Origin: Boswellia sacra
Lineage: Eukaryota; Streptophyta; Magnoliopsida; Sapindales; Burseraceae
NCBI GenBank assembly: GCA_013180625.2
Contig: SNVD02013077.1
Coordinates: forward strand, 372,001-436,000
DNA: 64,000 nt
Reading direction: 5' to 3'
Part shown: in pieces, positions 45,080 through 56,906 of the stretch
How the letters are laid out: every line of letters starts with the position of its first letter
Numbering within the stretch: the stretch's first letter is position 1
Program-made: the position numbers and the translations under genes
The notes under the pieces: generated by a model
Databases searched by the model: none
Seen by the model: only the letters and a program-made list of their open reading frames with translations
What the model was told of the DNA's origin: nothing

Positions 45080-48000
45080 TGTCAACATCTCAAGTCATGT
45101 TTTTATGCTACATCTTTTGGTTTTGATCTCAGAAACCCTTCAGACCAAGTTGTTTATACTAATCATTTCTCTTCCTCTCTTCACTCCAGGGGTCAAGATT
45201 TCATTTTTGTTTTCATTTCTGTTTTCATTTCTTTGCCAGGCTATTAGATAAGTGTCAAAACATGGATGCATATGTAATATCAAGCGCTGATGTGAATAAA
45301 TCAATTGTAATCTGTTTTGCATCCTTATGGTGCTTTGGTTTTGGTATATATCTTACGGGCTATTATCTTGTTCCCATTTCAAAGTGTAATGAAAATGGAG
45401 AGAGCACAAAAAGCATAGTCTAAACAGTGTTCCGGCTCCACCAATCTTTCAGTAACTAGGTATCATATCAGGATGGTCTTAACCTTAGTTTATGATCTCA
45501 AAGCAAGGCAACAAAACGAGTTCAAAAACAAAATCTTGACTGCTTTGCTTGCAACTTTTCGTCCTTATATATTACTTTAGTTACAAGTAAATGAAGACGC
45601 TCTAGTCAGGCCTCATTTCATAAACTCTGCCTCTCTTATTTCTTTTTTTACTGTTCATTAGTGGAAGACACAATGATGTAAAAGTAAAGCGAATCTCGCA
45701 GCATTAATATTTGTTAATTTACTTTACGTAACGTTACATACAGTTCGTTAACGCATGCTTATGCGTTACCAAATTTTGAATTGCTTCACTTTGTTGAACA
45801 TTGAATTTGATGAGAGTAAGAATAAGACCGGAATGCGGATCTTCTCAAAAGCCGGAGCCAGAACCCCTAGATTTGTGTTTTGTCAAAGCTCTTGCTAGGA
45901 AGGGGTTAGCACTTCTCTACTATTTATTTCACTAATTGAGGTATTTAGTTATACGATAACGTTAGACTTATAATCCAGATAATCCTAAGCCTATAACTTA
46001 ATATTATAAATATAATTTAAAATCTATAACTTGATGTGATAATCTAAATAATAGACTGTCAAAATCTTATTGGAAATGTAACTTCATTTATTCATCTTTT
46101 TAGTAAAATTTTGTTATAAAGATGTTATATCATATCATAAAATTTTAGTTGTATTTGAATAAATTTTTATCGTATAAATTATTATATCAAATTATAAATT
46201 TTTTATTATATTTAAATTATAAATTTAATATTACAACTAAAAATAAATGAATTATTATCTAATTTGTGCGAAGAGAACATAGATTTTCTCTAAAACAGAA
46301 CTGTCCTTGCCGGAAAGGGGTTAGCCCATTAGGCACAACTAATCAATTAAACAAAGTGATGTGCCTCTAATGGTTCCTTTCAATGACTGTCACAACAATA
46401 AATGATGGAAAATATCATTTTTCATTTATCGACAATTGTGAGACCTGTAGCTTTAGAACGTTTTCGTTTTAGTTTATGATTTCTTATTTTTATTTTTAAT
46501 TTAATTTAAAAATATATGATTGATTTTAAATTATTTTAAATTTTAAATAGAATATATGATTGATATTAAATATTAAATATATTAAAAAATATGGTATAAA
46601 AAATAAGATTTGAATAAAAAAATAAACATATTCTTAGATTTGGAGAATTCGATAATATTATAGATTTGATATAACAATAATTGCATTGAAGATGTGTCAA
46701 TAATGTCAGCCATGAGCCCATGAGCTATCTTTTTTCCTTTCGATGAATATGATAATTCCCTTCTAAGTTTAATTCTTATCACGAAAAGCTTCGTCGCAAG
46801 GATCAGAGTTTTTGCCATCCTTGTTCACAAGGTTGCCGTATAATAATTGGCATCACTTTGTTGTGGGCATCACAAGAGATTCTCCTCGTACCGTATAAAT
46901 ATTGTTTGATAATGATGTATCTCCAAATTGGCTTAATCATATCCCTTCATTATTCACTTTATTAAAAAGCATTGAATGATTAATGCAAAATCAATAAACG
47001 AGTCGGTGAAGTTATGTGCTTTCATATAAATATTTTCTTTTATTTGTTTAATTATGATTTCTTTTTTTACTTAAACGTAACAACTAGATGAAATGAGATG
47101 AAAAATTGAAAATTTCTATCAAGAATTTGAAAAATAATACTAATAATCTATGGAGCTAATATAAGAATAATGGAGTTGTATGAAATAAAAACTTTACTTT
47201 TAAATTTTTAACAGTGATTGTATTTGGGGTATAAATTGTCAAAAAGCCTCACTCTCGAATTCTAACCCAACAGAAGAAAGAATCAAAGTCAGATACGACA
47301 TTGATCTAGATTATTTCTTAAGTTGATTTAAGCCGAGTTTGAACTTTGTTTAAATATTAAAGCTTATCAAACTGGACTGAAACTCCTGTTTTCAAACGCC
47401 AGTCGAGTCTGACTGAATAAATATAATAGCCGCCATAGCCAATATTCCTCCGCATTCTCACACGCGAGGTGAGGCAGCGCCCATCAGGGTTGGCCTATCA
47501 ATCTCACCACTGATTTCGCATCTCAACAGAATAGGACCTCCAGATGCAACACTAATGTTGAGGCTTCTATCTATCCATGTTTTGGTGAAGGGCTTAAGGC
47601 TTGAAGTGGCACAAGGAAGCTACTCTCAACTACTGTTTAGTTTACAGAAATCCATTATTTTAACTGATGGATGACCAAAATATTAAATGAATAATGCTAC
47701 ACTTTAAAAGCATGAACAAGTGAGATCTCTCTTCCCTATGCTTAAGCCCATGCGAATGACATTTGAAGCTGGGAAAACCTTTTAAAAATGTACAACTTGC
47801 TGGTTACTTCTCTTTTATTTTGGAGGGCTCCTAGCATGACAAAAAGGGGGTAGTTACTTGGTGTTTGTTTGATGAAAGGAGTCTCACGAATGTGTGCCTG
47901 CAGATTAATAAAGAGCCACTTCATTTTTTCCTGTCCTGTAGATCTAAGCTTTCAAAGGCTTAGTAATGGTTATGGTGCTCCATTAATGATGAGAGCGTTA

Positions 48001-48608
48001 AGAAATGATGAAACTTTGAAAGCATAAATTAAATGTACCCATCAAGACATGATGAAACTCTGGAACCATAAATGTAACGTTCATTAAATGAAGCACGGTA
48101 CGTTGCAAACATGATATTTATGGCTTATGGTTCCCGTTTTGTATCTCTTGCGGCTCAATTATGGCAATGACCAGACAAACAAAAGTGAGACCACTACAGG
48201 GAGAAAATGCCATATTGGAGGCCAATATAATTGAAGGGACCAGTAAGAAAGTACCTGGTATTTCAGCAAGAAGATAAAAAAGAGTCTTCAGTATTAATAT
48301 GAGATGTTATTAACATGAAGTGAGATCAGGGCATATGTGACTCTGCGTCAAAGAATTCTAGAGTTTTACTGGTGTCCCAACCAACAACCACCTCCCTAAT
48401 GAGTAATGAGTTAAAAGTGAATCAGGGAAACATGGATGAACTCAAGTTTGTAATTGGAACATAAATAAACGAAAATTTTCTGATTCATTGATGAAAAAAG
48501 CTATGAGAAAGTTTTCTTTTACAATAGTATAACACTTAGAAGGTTCAATGAATGGTGAACTCTCCTCATTTGTTTCAAAGAAGGAGCGAGTCAGTGCTGT
48601 TAATATTT
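45080..48608. other. Intergenic region, AT-rich
   Basis: No supported gene. Short frames (for example 46,582-46,818 and 47,742-47,924) lack recognisable domains. A GC-richer island at about 47,440-47,600 interrupts the AT-rich DNA and could be a relic of a gene, but it gives no clear protein match. The left end includes the 3' UTR of the small gene, and the right end that of the hemoglobin gene. Confidence 0.5.
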
Positions 48609-50223
48609 TTATGATGCAGCTGGTTTGCTGTCTTCATGCTTGCACCGAGGTTGATGGTTTTGGTTCTTCAACTCATCTCCAGCCACAAGAAAGAATGCAG
48701 TGTGCCTTGAAAACAGAGGACGTACAGGATCTTTCAAAGTTTGAAACAAGAGAAGTGGCTAATAGACCAAATTAAAAAGATAGTTAACCTGAAACAGATG
48801 ATAATGGGGAGATATTGTACCTGAAAAAATTCATCATTTTGATTTTTGAATCACCATCAATATCTGAGGTGCTGTCCAATGCCTTTTGCATGTGATGCAA
48901 CCATCTCTCTGCAGCTTGATGTGTGACAGGGAATGGTCGGTGACGTCCAATTAGAGCAGGATGGCCTGCCAATAATTAAAACAAACGATTATAAAGAAAA
49001 ACCATATTGCATCAAACCTCACATTCATACATTAGCAAATGAAAAGAAACTACCAACTAGTAGCCAAAAACAAAGGAGGGGCCTAAATTTTTTACTTTTT
49101 ACTAGTTATTCTTGAATTGTTAAGGCAACAGTGATAGATATTACATATCTAACTTTATATCATTGTGTTTAGAGGAAGATACATCACATTGCAAATAAAA
49201 CGATCGTAAGTTGTCTTTGGCATTGGCAACACAAAATTTTTGCCATTAAACAGAATAAAAGGTCAAATCGACAGAATATTAAGACTGATATCTCCAATCG
49301 TACTAAATTTCAGTTCAAATGCTATAAATGGAGGCTACCAAATATTGCAAAAGAATTTAGTATGCTATAGTTCAGTTCTACCCAAAGAAGCAAGATTGTC
49401 TATCAATTGAACTAAGTGGGGCACCATGAGACTAAAATAGATTGGTGGTTGTCAATTTATTGTACTTGATAAGAATTTGCTTAAAGGCAGTTATTACGGG
49501 AAGGAAAAAAAAAACGATGAATCGTAGAAGACAATGACTTAATTGAACATATGCTCCGATATAGAAAACAGACATGTCGACACGAAGCCATATTTCACAT
49601 AAAATAACAAATATCCAAAAGCAGATATACAATGAAACCATTTGAGAGTTGCTTCATAAAACATAACATTCTTTACAATCAAAACTCCTCCTCCTCCTAA
49701 GCTTATTTAAGTTACTAATTCTTTTCTCTTCAGAGACTTCACTCTCGTAATCTAATAAATGAAATACCAACAAAACGTGTAATCTAATCATTCTATCAGA
49801 TTTGGAGCTAATGATATTTCACTTCAATGAACAATAAAGTTGCGAAAATTCAAACCTTTCCTCTGAGAATACAGGGGAGGGCCCCCCATTCTCTGCACAA
49901 AAAACTCGTATTGATTTTGAATGGCTTCTTCCTTTTTCGAGTTAGCGAAAATTGACCTAAACCACTCTTCATCATCGTCGTAAACCCTGCATTTCCAAAA
50001 CGACTCCGTATTAAAACAGACAATTCAAACCAACCTTTGTCCCAGTACAATGATCTTCATACATGTAGGTTAAAAGTACAACATGCCTGTTGTAGAAATT
50101 GGTGGAGAGATTAATGAAGCTTTGGAGGCCGAGTTTCTGGAACAAGTTGGTGTCGTCGATGGCGAACGCGTCGGCTGGGTCAACTCCGCTCCACTCGGAG
50201 GCTTTCTCTTGCAGAGATTGCAT
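48609..50223 (-). CDS. GLB3: 2-on-2 (truncated) hemoglobin, class 3
   Basis: Four exons: 50223-50087, 49986-49856, 48965-48821, 48705-48609, giving 169 residues, the usual length. The protein starts [20 protein letters not shown]. It carries the family's hallmark stretches: [57 protein letters not shown] (with the proximal-histidine region) and [12 protein letters not shown]. Plant class 3 hemoglobins bind O2 and NO through heme in the cytosol; their exact role is unsettled. Intron 1 has a GC donor (AACAG|GCATGT) and an ordinary AG acceptor; the other introns are GT-AG. It is divergent from the AFC3-type gene. I used the ATG of MQSLQ, not the upstream in-frame one at 50,253, because the family starts there. 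Confidence 0.96.
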
Positions 50224-50868
50224 TCTCTCTGCCACGCACACGCACGGACGCACAGAATCTGTAGATACTAGGTAGTCTAGTTAGGCCGTAACGTAGCGTG
50301 CGAGAGTGTGGCATTTATAGACGGCTCGTGGTGGTTGCGTGGGTACAACGCTCCTGATTCGTGAAACTGTGGGCTATACTTTGATACGTGGTTTAGTGGT
50401 CCCCAGCCAAGTCTGGTCAGTGGTCACTTGCGATAGAGTCATGGTGAGCTAACTATGTTGCCACTTGTTCTGTTGTCCACTCTTGGATTGGACATGACCC
50501 ATAATCCAGCCCAAGAAATAAGCCTAGGCCCATGGCCTGATTACTAGTGTAATCGTTATTTATAACAGGCCCAAGCCCAGAGCATGGTTACCGCTAGACA
50601 CGTGTAACGTTACGTTGCAGCTGAAAGGAAGAGCTGAATGAACGGAGGAGCATGATAGATGATGGATCGCGAAACAGACAATCAAGAAATTCGCGGAAAA
50701 AAAAAAAAAAAATTCACATGCTTTATAAACGAGAAACCCTAGTCTGCGAATCTCTTTGTTTTGTACGAATAATCTGTTTCTCTCTCTCACACTCTCTGCT
50801 TGCTTTTGTTAAGGGTTTTGTGTTGCAGATAAAATAGGTTAAATTTGCATAAGAAAAATTGGAGAGGG
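50224..50868. promoter_or_regulatory. Shared divergent promoter of GLB3-type and AFC3-type genes
   Basis: Only 645 bases separate the two start codons. A minus TATAAAT at 50,313 and a plus TATAAAC near 50,724 point outward. An A run (50,697-50,711) and a CT-rich leader (50,776-50,795) precede the kinase start. No other gene fits. Confidence 0.6.
50313..50319 (-). promoter_or_regulatory. TATA box of the GLB3-type gene
   Basis: TATAAAT on the minus strand, 90 bases upstream of the start codon, leaving room for a leader of about 60 bases. Confidence 0.55.
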
Positions 50869-53800
50869 ATGGAGAGGGAGGAGCAAGTCAGGAAACGACG
50901 TCGGCTTGCGTGGGACGTGCAGCCATCGGAGCCAGAGGTTGGTTCACAACACAACTGGAGAGACGAGATTGAGAAGCAATCAATCAAAGAAGAAAAACCT
51001 GTACTAGGGTTATATAAAATTGAATGAATGAGCAATCAAATTAAAGTGTGGATTTTGATAATCTGACACTTGGATTGGGAATGGTTTTTATAGGCGCAGC
51101 GGGCTCTGGTGGTGGGCCACGATGGGGCGGCTGTGGCGGCAGCCAGGCACGTTTCGCCGCCCAGAAGAGACGATGATCGGGAGGGCCATTACGTGTTTAA
51201 TCTCGGCGAGAATCTTACTCCTAGATGTTAGTTATTTTAATTGTTTTTGTTTTTCATAGACGAGCTTGTCTTCTTTTGTTTCTGCAACTTGATTTTAACT
51301 TATTTTTTATATTGATGATGTTTTGCAGATAAAATACTTAGCAAGATGGGTGAAGGTTAGCTGTAAAGTGCTCTGCTGTGTACAAGATCTTATATTTATG
51401 TGATTCTGCATTGTCCCATTCAGCAACTTGCTAGTATTGTAGGCACATTTGGCCGAGTGTTGGAATGTTGGGACCGACAAACTCGGGAGTTTGTGGCAAT
51501 CAAGGTGGTCAGGAGCATACGCAAATACCGTGAAGCAGCTATGATTGAAGTTGATGTTCTTCAACATCTTGCTAAAAATGATAAAGGCAGCAGCTCACGG
51601 TACAAATATAACGGTTGCTAATGATGTGTCTCATGATCACATGACATGATGTGTTCTTATAGTCCTGCATGTTGGTTCCTTTGTGCAGTTGTGTGCAGAT
51701 TCGGAATTGGTTTGATTACCGCAATCATATTTGTATTGTAAGTCCTCCAATGAAGCTTCTATCTAATGTTTACATTCGCTTCTTGGTAGCAAACTATCAT
51801 GTTGTTTCACATGTTTATTTTTTTCTTGGGTTTTGCTTTATTGAGTTAGTAGTGAAAGATGTTTTTGCTTAATATATGTGTGAATCTTTGTTCATTCTTA
51901 CCCTGTTCTCTTGTATGGGCTTGACTGATTGATTTCCATGTATGTTGTGGATGACTAAAAGTTTCGGTGCTTGAGTTATGATTTGTCCATATGGACTTCA
52001 TTTATGAAAATGGGAACTAAACGGAAACCTTCCTTTGAATGCATTTTAATGGTGTTACCAGGTGTTTGAGAAGCTTGGGCCAAGTTTATTTGATTTTCTA
52101 AAGAGAAATAAATACTCCCCATTTCCTGTGGATCTTGTTCGGGAATTTGGACGTCAGCTTTTGGAATCTGTAGCATGTGTGTGCATTGTTCTTGGCTCTA
52201 GTTGTATCATTTTCTTATCTTTTCTAACCAATCACCCAGTTCTGTTTCTTGTCCTCTTTTGTTTGTCCAGGGGTAGTACTTCAATTTTGATATTCTTTTC
52301 CTTCTTGTTTAACAATTTTTCTATGCTTATCATATCCGGCAGATATGCATGATTTACGCTTAATCCACACTGACCTGAAGCCGGAAAATATTCTTCTTGT
52401 TTCTTCTGAATATATAAAGCTTCCTGGCTACAAGGTATTTGGCCTTTTAGAATCAATAAGTAATGCGATTTTAGATTTGGGTACAGACTTAGTTATAATG
52501 TTCAAAAAATGCTTAAATGGTACAGAGGAGTTCTTCAGATGAAATGCCTGTCAGGTACTTGCCAAAGTCAAGTGCCATTAAGCTGATTGATTTTGGTAGT
52601 ACTGCCTTTGATAATCAGAATCATAGCTCCATTGTTTCCACAAGGCATTACAGAGCCCCTGAGGTTATACTAGGTAACCAGTTATTGTGTTGGCAAATAA
52701 AATGCATCTCGTCAGTTTTTGCTTTCACATGTTTAGTGTTTTAAGCCCACGCATACAAAGCAATTTGGTTGTTTCTTCTGTGCCTTTTTTTCCCAGTCAT
52801 GGATAGAAGAATTTTTCTAAGTAATAGCTAATATGTTAGTGTTTTGAAAATATCATCAATAGCAAATAGAAGGCCGCCCAAATGTTCACGAGGTTCCACC
52901 CCATTTTTATTTCAATAGTTATATAATCTTCCTGCTATGGATATCAGGAGCTCAGATATTTTGGTATGGATGAAGTGACATTTTCTGTGAGAAGCTTAAT
53001 AAATTAATTCTTAGATCTGTGTGATAAAGTTTCCTTTCTTGAATAGATAGCTTGATTAAATGATGCACCTATATACAAGGTAGGCTTTAATATATTTTTC
53101 ATAAAAAATGAAGAATCTTCTTACCACAATGAATCTCCATGGTGTAATTTACACTGGTTAGGTTCAATCCATGCATTTCGATTATCTATGGTTGATTGCT
53201 ATTACCATCTTAGGAAAATACCATTGCTTGTGTCTGTCATATTTATAAAACTAGTTCCAAATTAGTAATTCAATCAAGCGCTTGATTATTTGGTGCATGA
53301 ATTTGGGGTTTTCATATTTATTATGTGCTTTTGTTTCTTTTTGAATTACTAATTTATATCAACTCAATTTTGCTGACTTGCATTTATTTACATATTTGTT
53401 GCAGGGTTAGGTTGGTCTTATCCATGTGATATGTGGAGCGTTGGTTGTATTCTAGTTGAGCTTTGCACGGTTAGTCTGCATATTTAAGATAAATTATGCC
53501 CTGGTTGGCATATTAAAAATTCGATCAAAGTTTCTTAAGCTGTGGAAAATATTGTCCCAGGGTGAAGCATTGTTTCAAACGCATGAGAATTTGGAGCATT
53601 TGGCAATGATGGAGAGGGTGTTGGGACCTCTGCCAGAGCATATGATTCGAAGGGCCAGGTAATTAGTTATCCTTGCGAATTTTCGGGTAGTTTGTCTAAC
53701 AATGACAGTTACTTCTACAAGATTCATATGATTACCTCATGTATTCTTTACTTGATAATGTTGAGTGTCCTAGCCCAGTGTTCTCGAAACAGTTGGATTT

Positions 53801-54216
53801 GTATTCTTAAGTGGTGATATTACTGATGTAAAGTTTGCCTGTTCTATTCCTATATGCAGTCGGGGATCTGAAAAATATTTCAGGAGAGGAGCCAGACTGA
53901 ATTGGCCTGAAGGTGCTGTTTCTAGGGAGAGTATAAGAGCTGTGAGAAAGCTTGATAATCTAAAGGTTTCCACACCCACACCCCCCCGGTTTTGTTGCTT
54001 GAAATATTGCTAGTAGGCTGCTGTTTCTTTGTAGAGACAACCGGTTGGGGAGTTTAACTTTGTCATCGTTTTATGCAGAGTATGGTATCACTACATGTAG
54101 AGAGCTCAAGCGCTAAACTTACGGACTTGTTGCATGGGTTGTTGAAATTTGATCCATCTGAACGGCTCACTGCTCGGCAAGCTCTCAGCCATCCCTTCTT
54201 TAGAGATCCAAGTTGA
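50869..54216 (+). CDS. AFC3: LAMMER-type dual-specificity kinase, AFC3/AME3 type
   Basis: Twelve exons: 50869-50937, 51094-51226, 51329-51355, 51443-51599, 51689-51737, 52062-52176, 52343-52434, 52526-52673, 53405-53469, 53561-53658, 53860-53965, 54079-54216; 398 residues, all in phase. Kinase features in order are a Gly loop GEGTFGRV, VAIKVV with the ATP-binding Lys, HTDLKPEN with the catalytic Asp, IDFGST in place of DFG at the metal site, APEVILG, and the diagnostic LAMMER box [12 protein letters not shown]. The short N-terminus ([16 protein letters not shown]) fits AFC3 rather than AFC1 or AFC2. LAMMER kinases phosphorylate SR splicing factors in the nucleus. Exon 3 is only 27 bases. The gene looks intact. 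Confidence 0.95.
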
Positions 54217-54806
54217 TAAAAGTTGCACCTGAAAGCAATTGTTTGGTAATCATGCAAAGCTTGTTTCTTGAAATGAGAGGCTGAGAAGTTTTGAGTTTCA
54301 CTTGTAACTTATGTAAATGTGGGCTTAATGAAAATTTATTTTGCCTTATTTCAAGATAACTTTTGCGTTAAGTTTAAAGGACCATAATTAGGGAATATAT
54401 TGCAATGCCATGAGAGCTAAGACAAGATGCATGTGGCATAATGAAAGCCGATGGATAATATTCAAGCCTGTAAACTCGCACGCCGGATTCTCATAGCGTC
54501 GTTACGTTCAACAACACAAATTGTTGAAGTCCAATTTTTCATTTCTTTAAATTAAACTATCTTTGAATCCTAGGCCAAAACTGGAATCTAAGACTTTATA
54601 CAATCGGTAAACTTATGGGTGTGGGTTGGATCAGATTAGCCTCGGTTATCATTCCATCTGAAACATATAATTGAAGTTGCTGTCTCAGAAACTGAATTTT
54701 TTTTTTTTTTAATTTTTTGCCCTTTTTGGAGAAACAAATAAAGATTCTAGCAACACGGCTTCCATATAAACTGACCGAGCTGTTCAATAAAAGTTTGTAA
54801 ACAGTG
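54217..54806. other. Convergent 3' region between AFC3 and PPR genes
   Basis: It holds the 3' UTRs of the kinase and of the DYW PPR gene (tail to tail). A T/A run lies at 54,698-54,712. No gene is seen. Confidence 0.5.
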
Positions 54807-56903
54807 TCACCAAAAATCTCCACATGAACATAGTCCACCCTCGAACTTGTGAAATCTATTAGCATCTCTCACCAAGAACACAATCTTTGAGATCTGTGAT
54901 AAGCCTTTAATGAACTCGTGACAATCCCCACAAACTCTCAAGTTCTTGAAAACCCGAATAACCCTTCCTGGCTGCTCGTCCATGCCACAACAAGCCAATG
55001 CCAACCCAATTGCCAACTTCTCACTGTGGACTCTCAAGCTCTCTTCCTTGGATTCCTCTTCTACATCACGCAAAGCATATTTTACACCATAAACATAACC
55101 CAACTCTTCTTTCATCCTCGTCTCTACCTCCCTCAGAACTTCATGGATTTTTTCTGTAAGCGGATGCGTGTCATCTCCGCCATAAAAGAAATGGACTTCC
55201 TTGTCAACCTCCACCCAGCTACGCCCTGCTACTTTCTTCAAACCTTTTGTCCTCACCAACTTTCTTAGTCTCTCACATTCATTCCAATAGCCAGCATCTG
55301 CATGAATATTTGACATCATCACATAGTTGACAGGATTATCACTATCCAATTGCAAGAGAATTTCACCAACTTCTCTTCCCAATTCCAAGTCTCCATGCAC
55401 ACGACAGGCACTAAGCAATGTCTGCCATATACCTATACTGGGTTTCATGGGCATGCTTTGAATGAGGCCCTTCGCTTCTTTTAAGCGTCCTGCTCTGCCT
55501 AGGGAATCAACCATGCAAGAATAATGCTCCACTCGAGGTTTGATACGATGGTCATTACACAACCTTGAGAAGTATTCTTGACTCTCTTCAATGAGTCCAG
55601 AATGGCTACAGGCGGTGAGGACAGCCAAGTAAGTCACATCATCTGGCTCAATGTCATCTAACAGCATTTTGTTGAAGAGACCAACTGCTTCTCTCCCAAG
55701 ACCATGCTTACCGTAGCCAGTGATCATAACCGTCCAAGAAACTACATTTCTTGCCGGCATTTCACTGAAAAGTTTTGCTGCCTCATCAATCAATCCACAT
55801 TTGAGATACATATCCACAATTGAATTCAAAACTGATATGTCTAAACCAGAAGGGACTTTGATTGCATATGCATGTATTTGTTTCCCTTGCTCCACAAGAG
55901 CAAAATCAGCAAACACACCAATCATGCTTGATAAAACAAACCCATCTACTTGAAAGCTGCTGTCCATTACTTGCCTAAACAAGTCCACCGCATCTTCAAA
56001 GTTTCCATTTTGAGCATAACCAAGAATTAGTGAACTCCAAGATATCACATTCTTTTGCTCTATCCGCTCGAACACTTTTCTAGCTTTCATTAAGCACCCG
56101 CATTTCACATAAAAATCAACCAGAGCACCTGCAATTGTCGTCTTAAGTGAACATGGAAATCCACTTGTGACCAAGCAACCATGAATTTGAGTCCCTCCCC
56201 TAACCGAACCAAGATTAGTACAAGCCTTCAGCGTGCTAGTAAATGTAAACTCATCAGGAACTTCCCCATGTTCTTGCATTTTTTGAAACAAAAGCAGACC
56301 TTTCTCGCTGTATCCAGCAAGTGTATAACCTGCTATCATTGCATTCCAAGTGATAAGATTTTTAACAGGCATTGTGTTAAACATTCGCACTGCTTCATCG
56401 ATTCTTCCACATTTTGCATACATATCAATGATAGAATTGCCCACTACAGAATTCTTCTCAAATCCGCTTTTCACACACATGCCTTGAATCTGCATCCCGT
56501 TTTCTATACTACTCATAATCCCACTTGCTTTAATATTGGTTGAGAAAGTGAATTCGTTTGGTTTAACGCTCGAGTTTCCCATCAGACAAAGGAGAGATAA
56601 CGATGTCTTGGCATTTCCGTTTTGTAAAAACCCGCACATAAGTGCTGTCCACGACACCACATTTCTCTCAACCATTCTGTCGAACACATCACAAGCATGA
56701 TTCATTTTACCACATTTCGCATACATATCTATAAGGTCATTGTTCAACATCAAGTCAAAAGAGAACCCCACTTTTACTACACCTCCATGGACTTGAACAC
56801 CAAGGTCAAGTAACAAGTTCTTCGAACAGTACCGCAAAGATTCCGCTAATATCTGCCTCTTACTCAATACTCGGTTCATCATAATCAAAAGATTGGAACA
56901 CAC
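54807..56903 (-). CDS. PLS-class PPR protein with E and DYW domains (At3g15130-like)
   Basis: Intronless, 698 residues. PLS repeats run from about residue 35 ([20 protein letters not shown] and following) to about 480. Then come E/E+ motifs ([13 protein letters not shown]) and a DYW deaminase domain with [11 protein letters not shown] (the His-x-Glu catalytic motif), [10 protein letters not shown] (zinc ligands) and a C-terminus SCGDFW. DYW PPR proteins enter mitochondria or plastids and edit C to U at specific RNA sites. Similarity runs along the whole length with Arabidopsis At3g15130 as I remember it. The final tripeptide is DFW instead of DYW. Its start codon is three bases from that of the next gene on the other strand. 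A second start, [10 protein letters not shown], eight codons in, is possible. Confidence 0.93.
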   Translation of the reverse strand: MCSNLLIMMNRVLSKRQILAESLRYCSKNLLLDLGVQVHGGVVKVGFSFDLMLNNDLIDMYAKCGKMNHACDVFDRMVERNVVSWTALMCGFLQNGNAKTSLSLLCLMGNSSVKPNEFTFSTNIKASGIMSSIENGMQIQGMCVKSGFEKNSVVGNSIIDMYAKCGRIDEAVRMFNTMPVKNLITWNAMIAGYTLAGYSEKGLLLFQKMQEHGEVPDEFTFTSTLKACTNLGSVRGGTQIHGCLVTSGFPCSLKTTIAGALVDFYVKCGCLMKARKVFERIEQKNVISWSSLILGYAQNGNFEDAVDLFRQVMDSSFQVDGFVLSSMIGVFADFALVEQGKQIHAYAIKVPSGLDISVLNSIVDMYLKCGLIDEAAKLFSEMPARNVVSWTVMITGYGKHGLGREAVGLFNKMLLDDIEPDDVTYLAVLTACSHSGLIEESQEYFSRLCNDHRIKPRVEHYSCMVDSLGRAGRLKEAKGLIQSMPMKPSIGIWQTLLSACRVHGDLELGREVGEILLQLDSDNPVNYVMMSNIHADAGYWNECERLRKLVRTKGLKKVAGRSWVEVDKEVHFFYGGDDTHPLTEKIHEVLREVETRMKEELGYVYGVKYALRDVEEESKEESLRVHSEKLAIGLALACCGMDEQPGRVIRVFKNLRVCGDCHEFIKGLSQISKIVFLVRDANRFHKFEGGLCSCGDFW

Positions 56904-56906
56904 TTT

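Noticed and set aside
47440..47600. A gene in the GC-richer island
   Set aside because: No frame gives a recognisable product and no splice structure is evident.
48549..48775. Plus-strand frame over the last hemoglobin exon
   Set aside because: It is the antisense of GLB3 exon 4, which is supported by splice sites and homology.
50011..50253. The longer hemoglobin start [10 protein letters not shown]
   Set aside because: The family begins MQSLQ; the extra residues lie in the leader, and the frame past 50,087 is intron.
54918..56543. Plus-strand frames within the DYW PPR gene
   Set aside because: They are shadows of a 698-codon frame with full domain structure.
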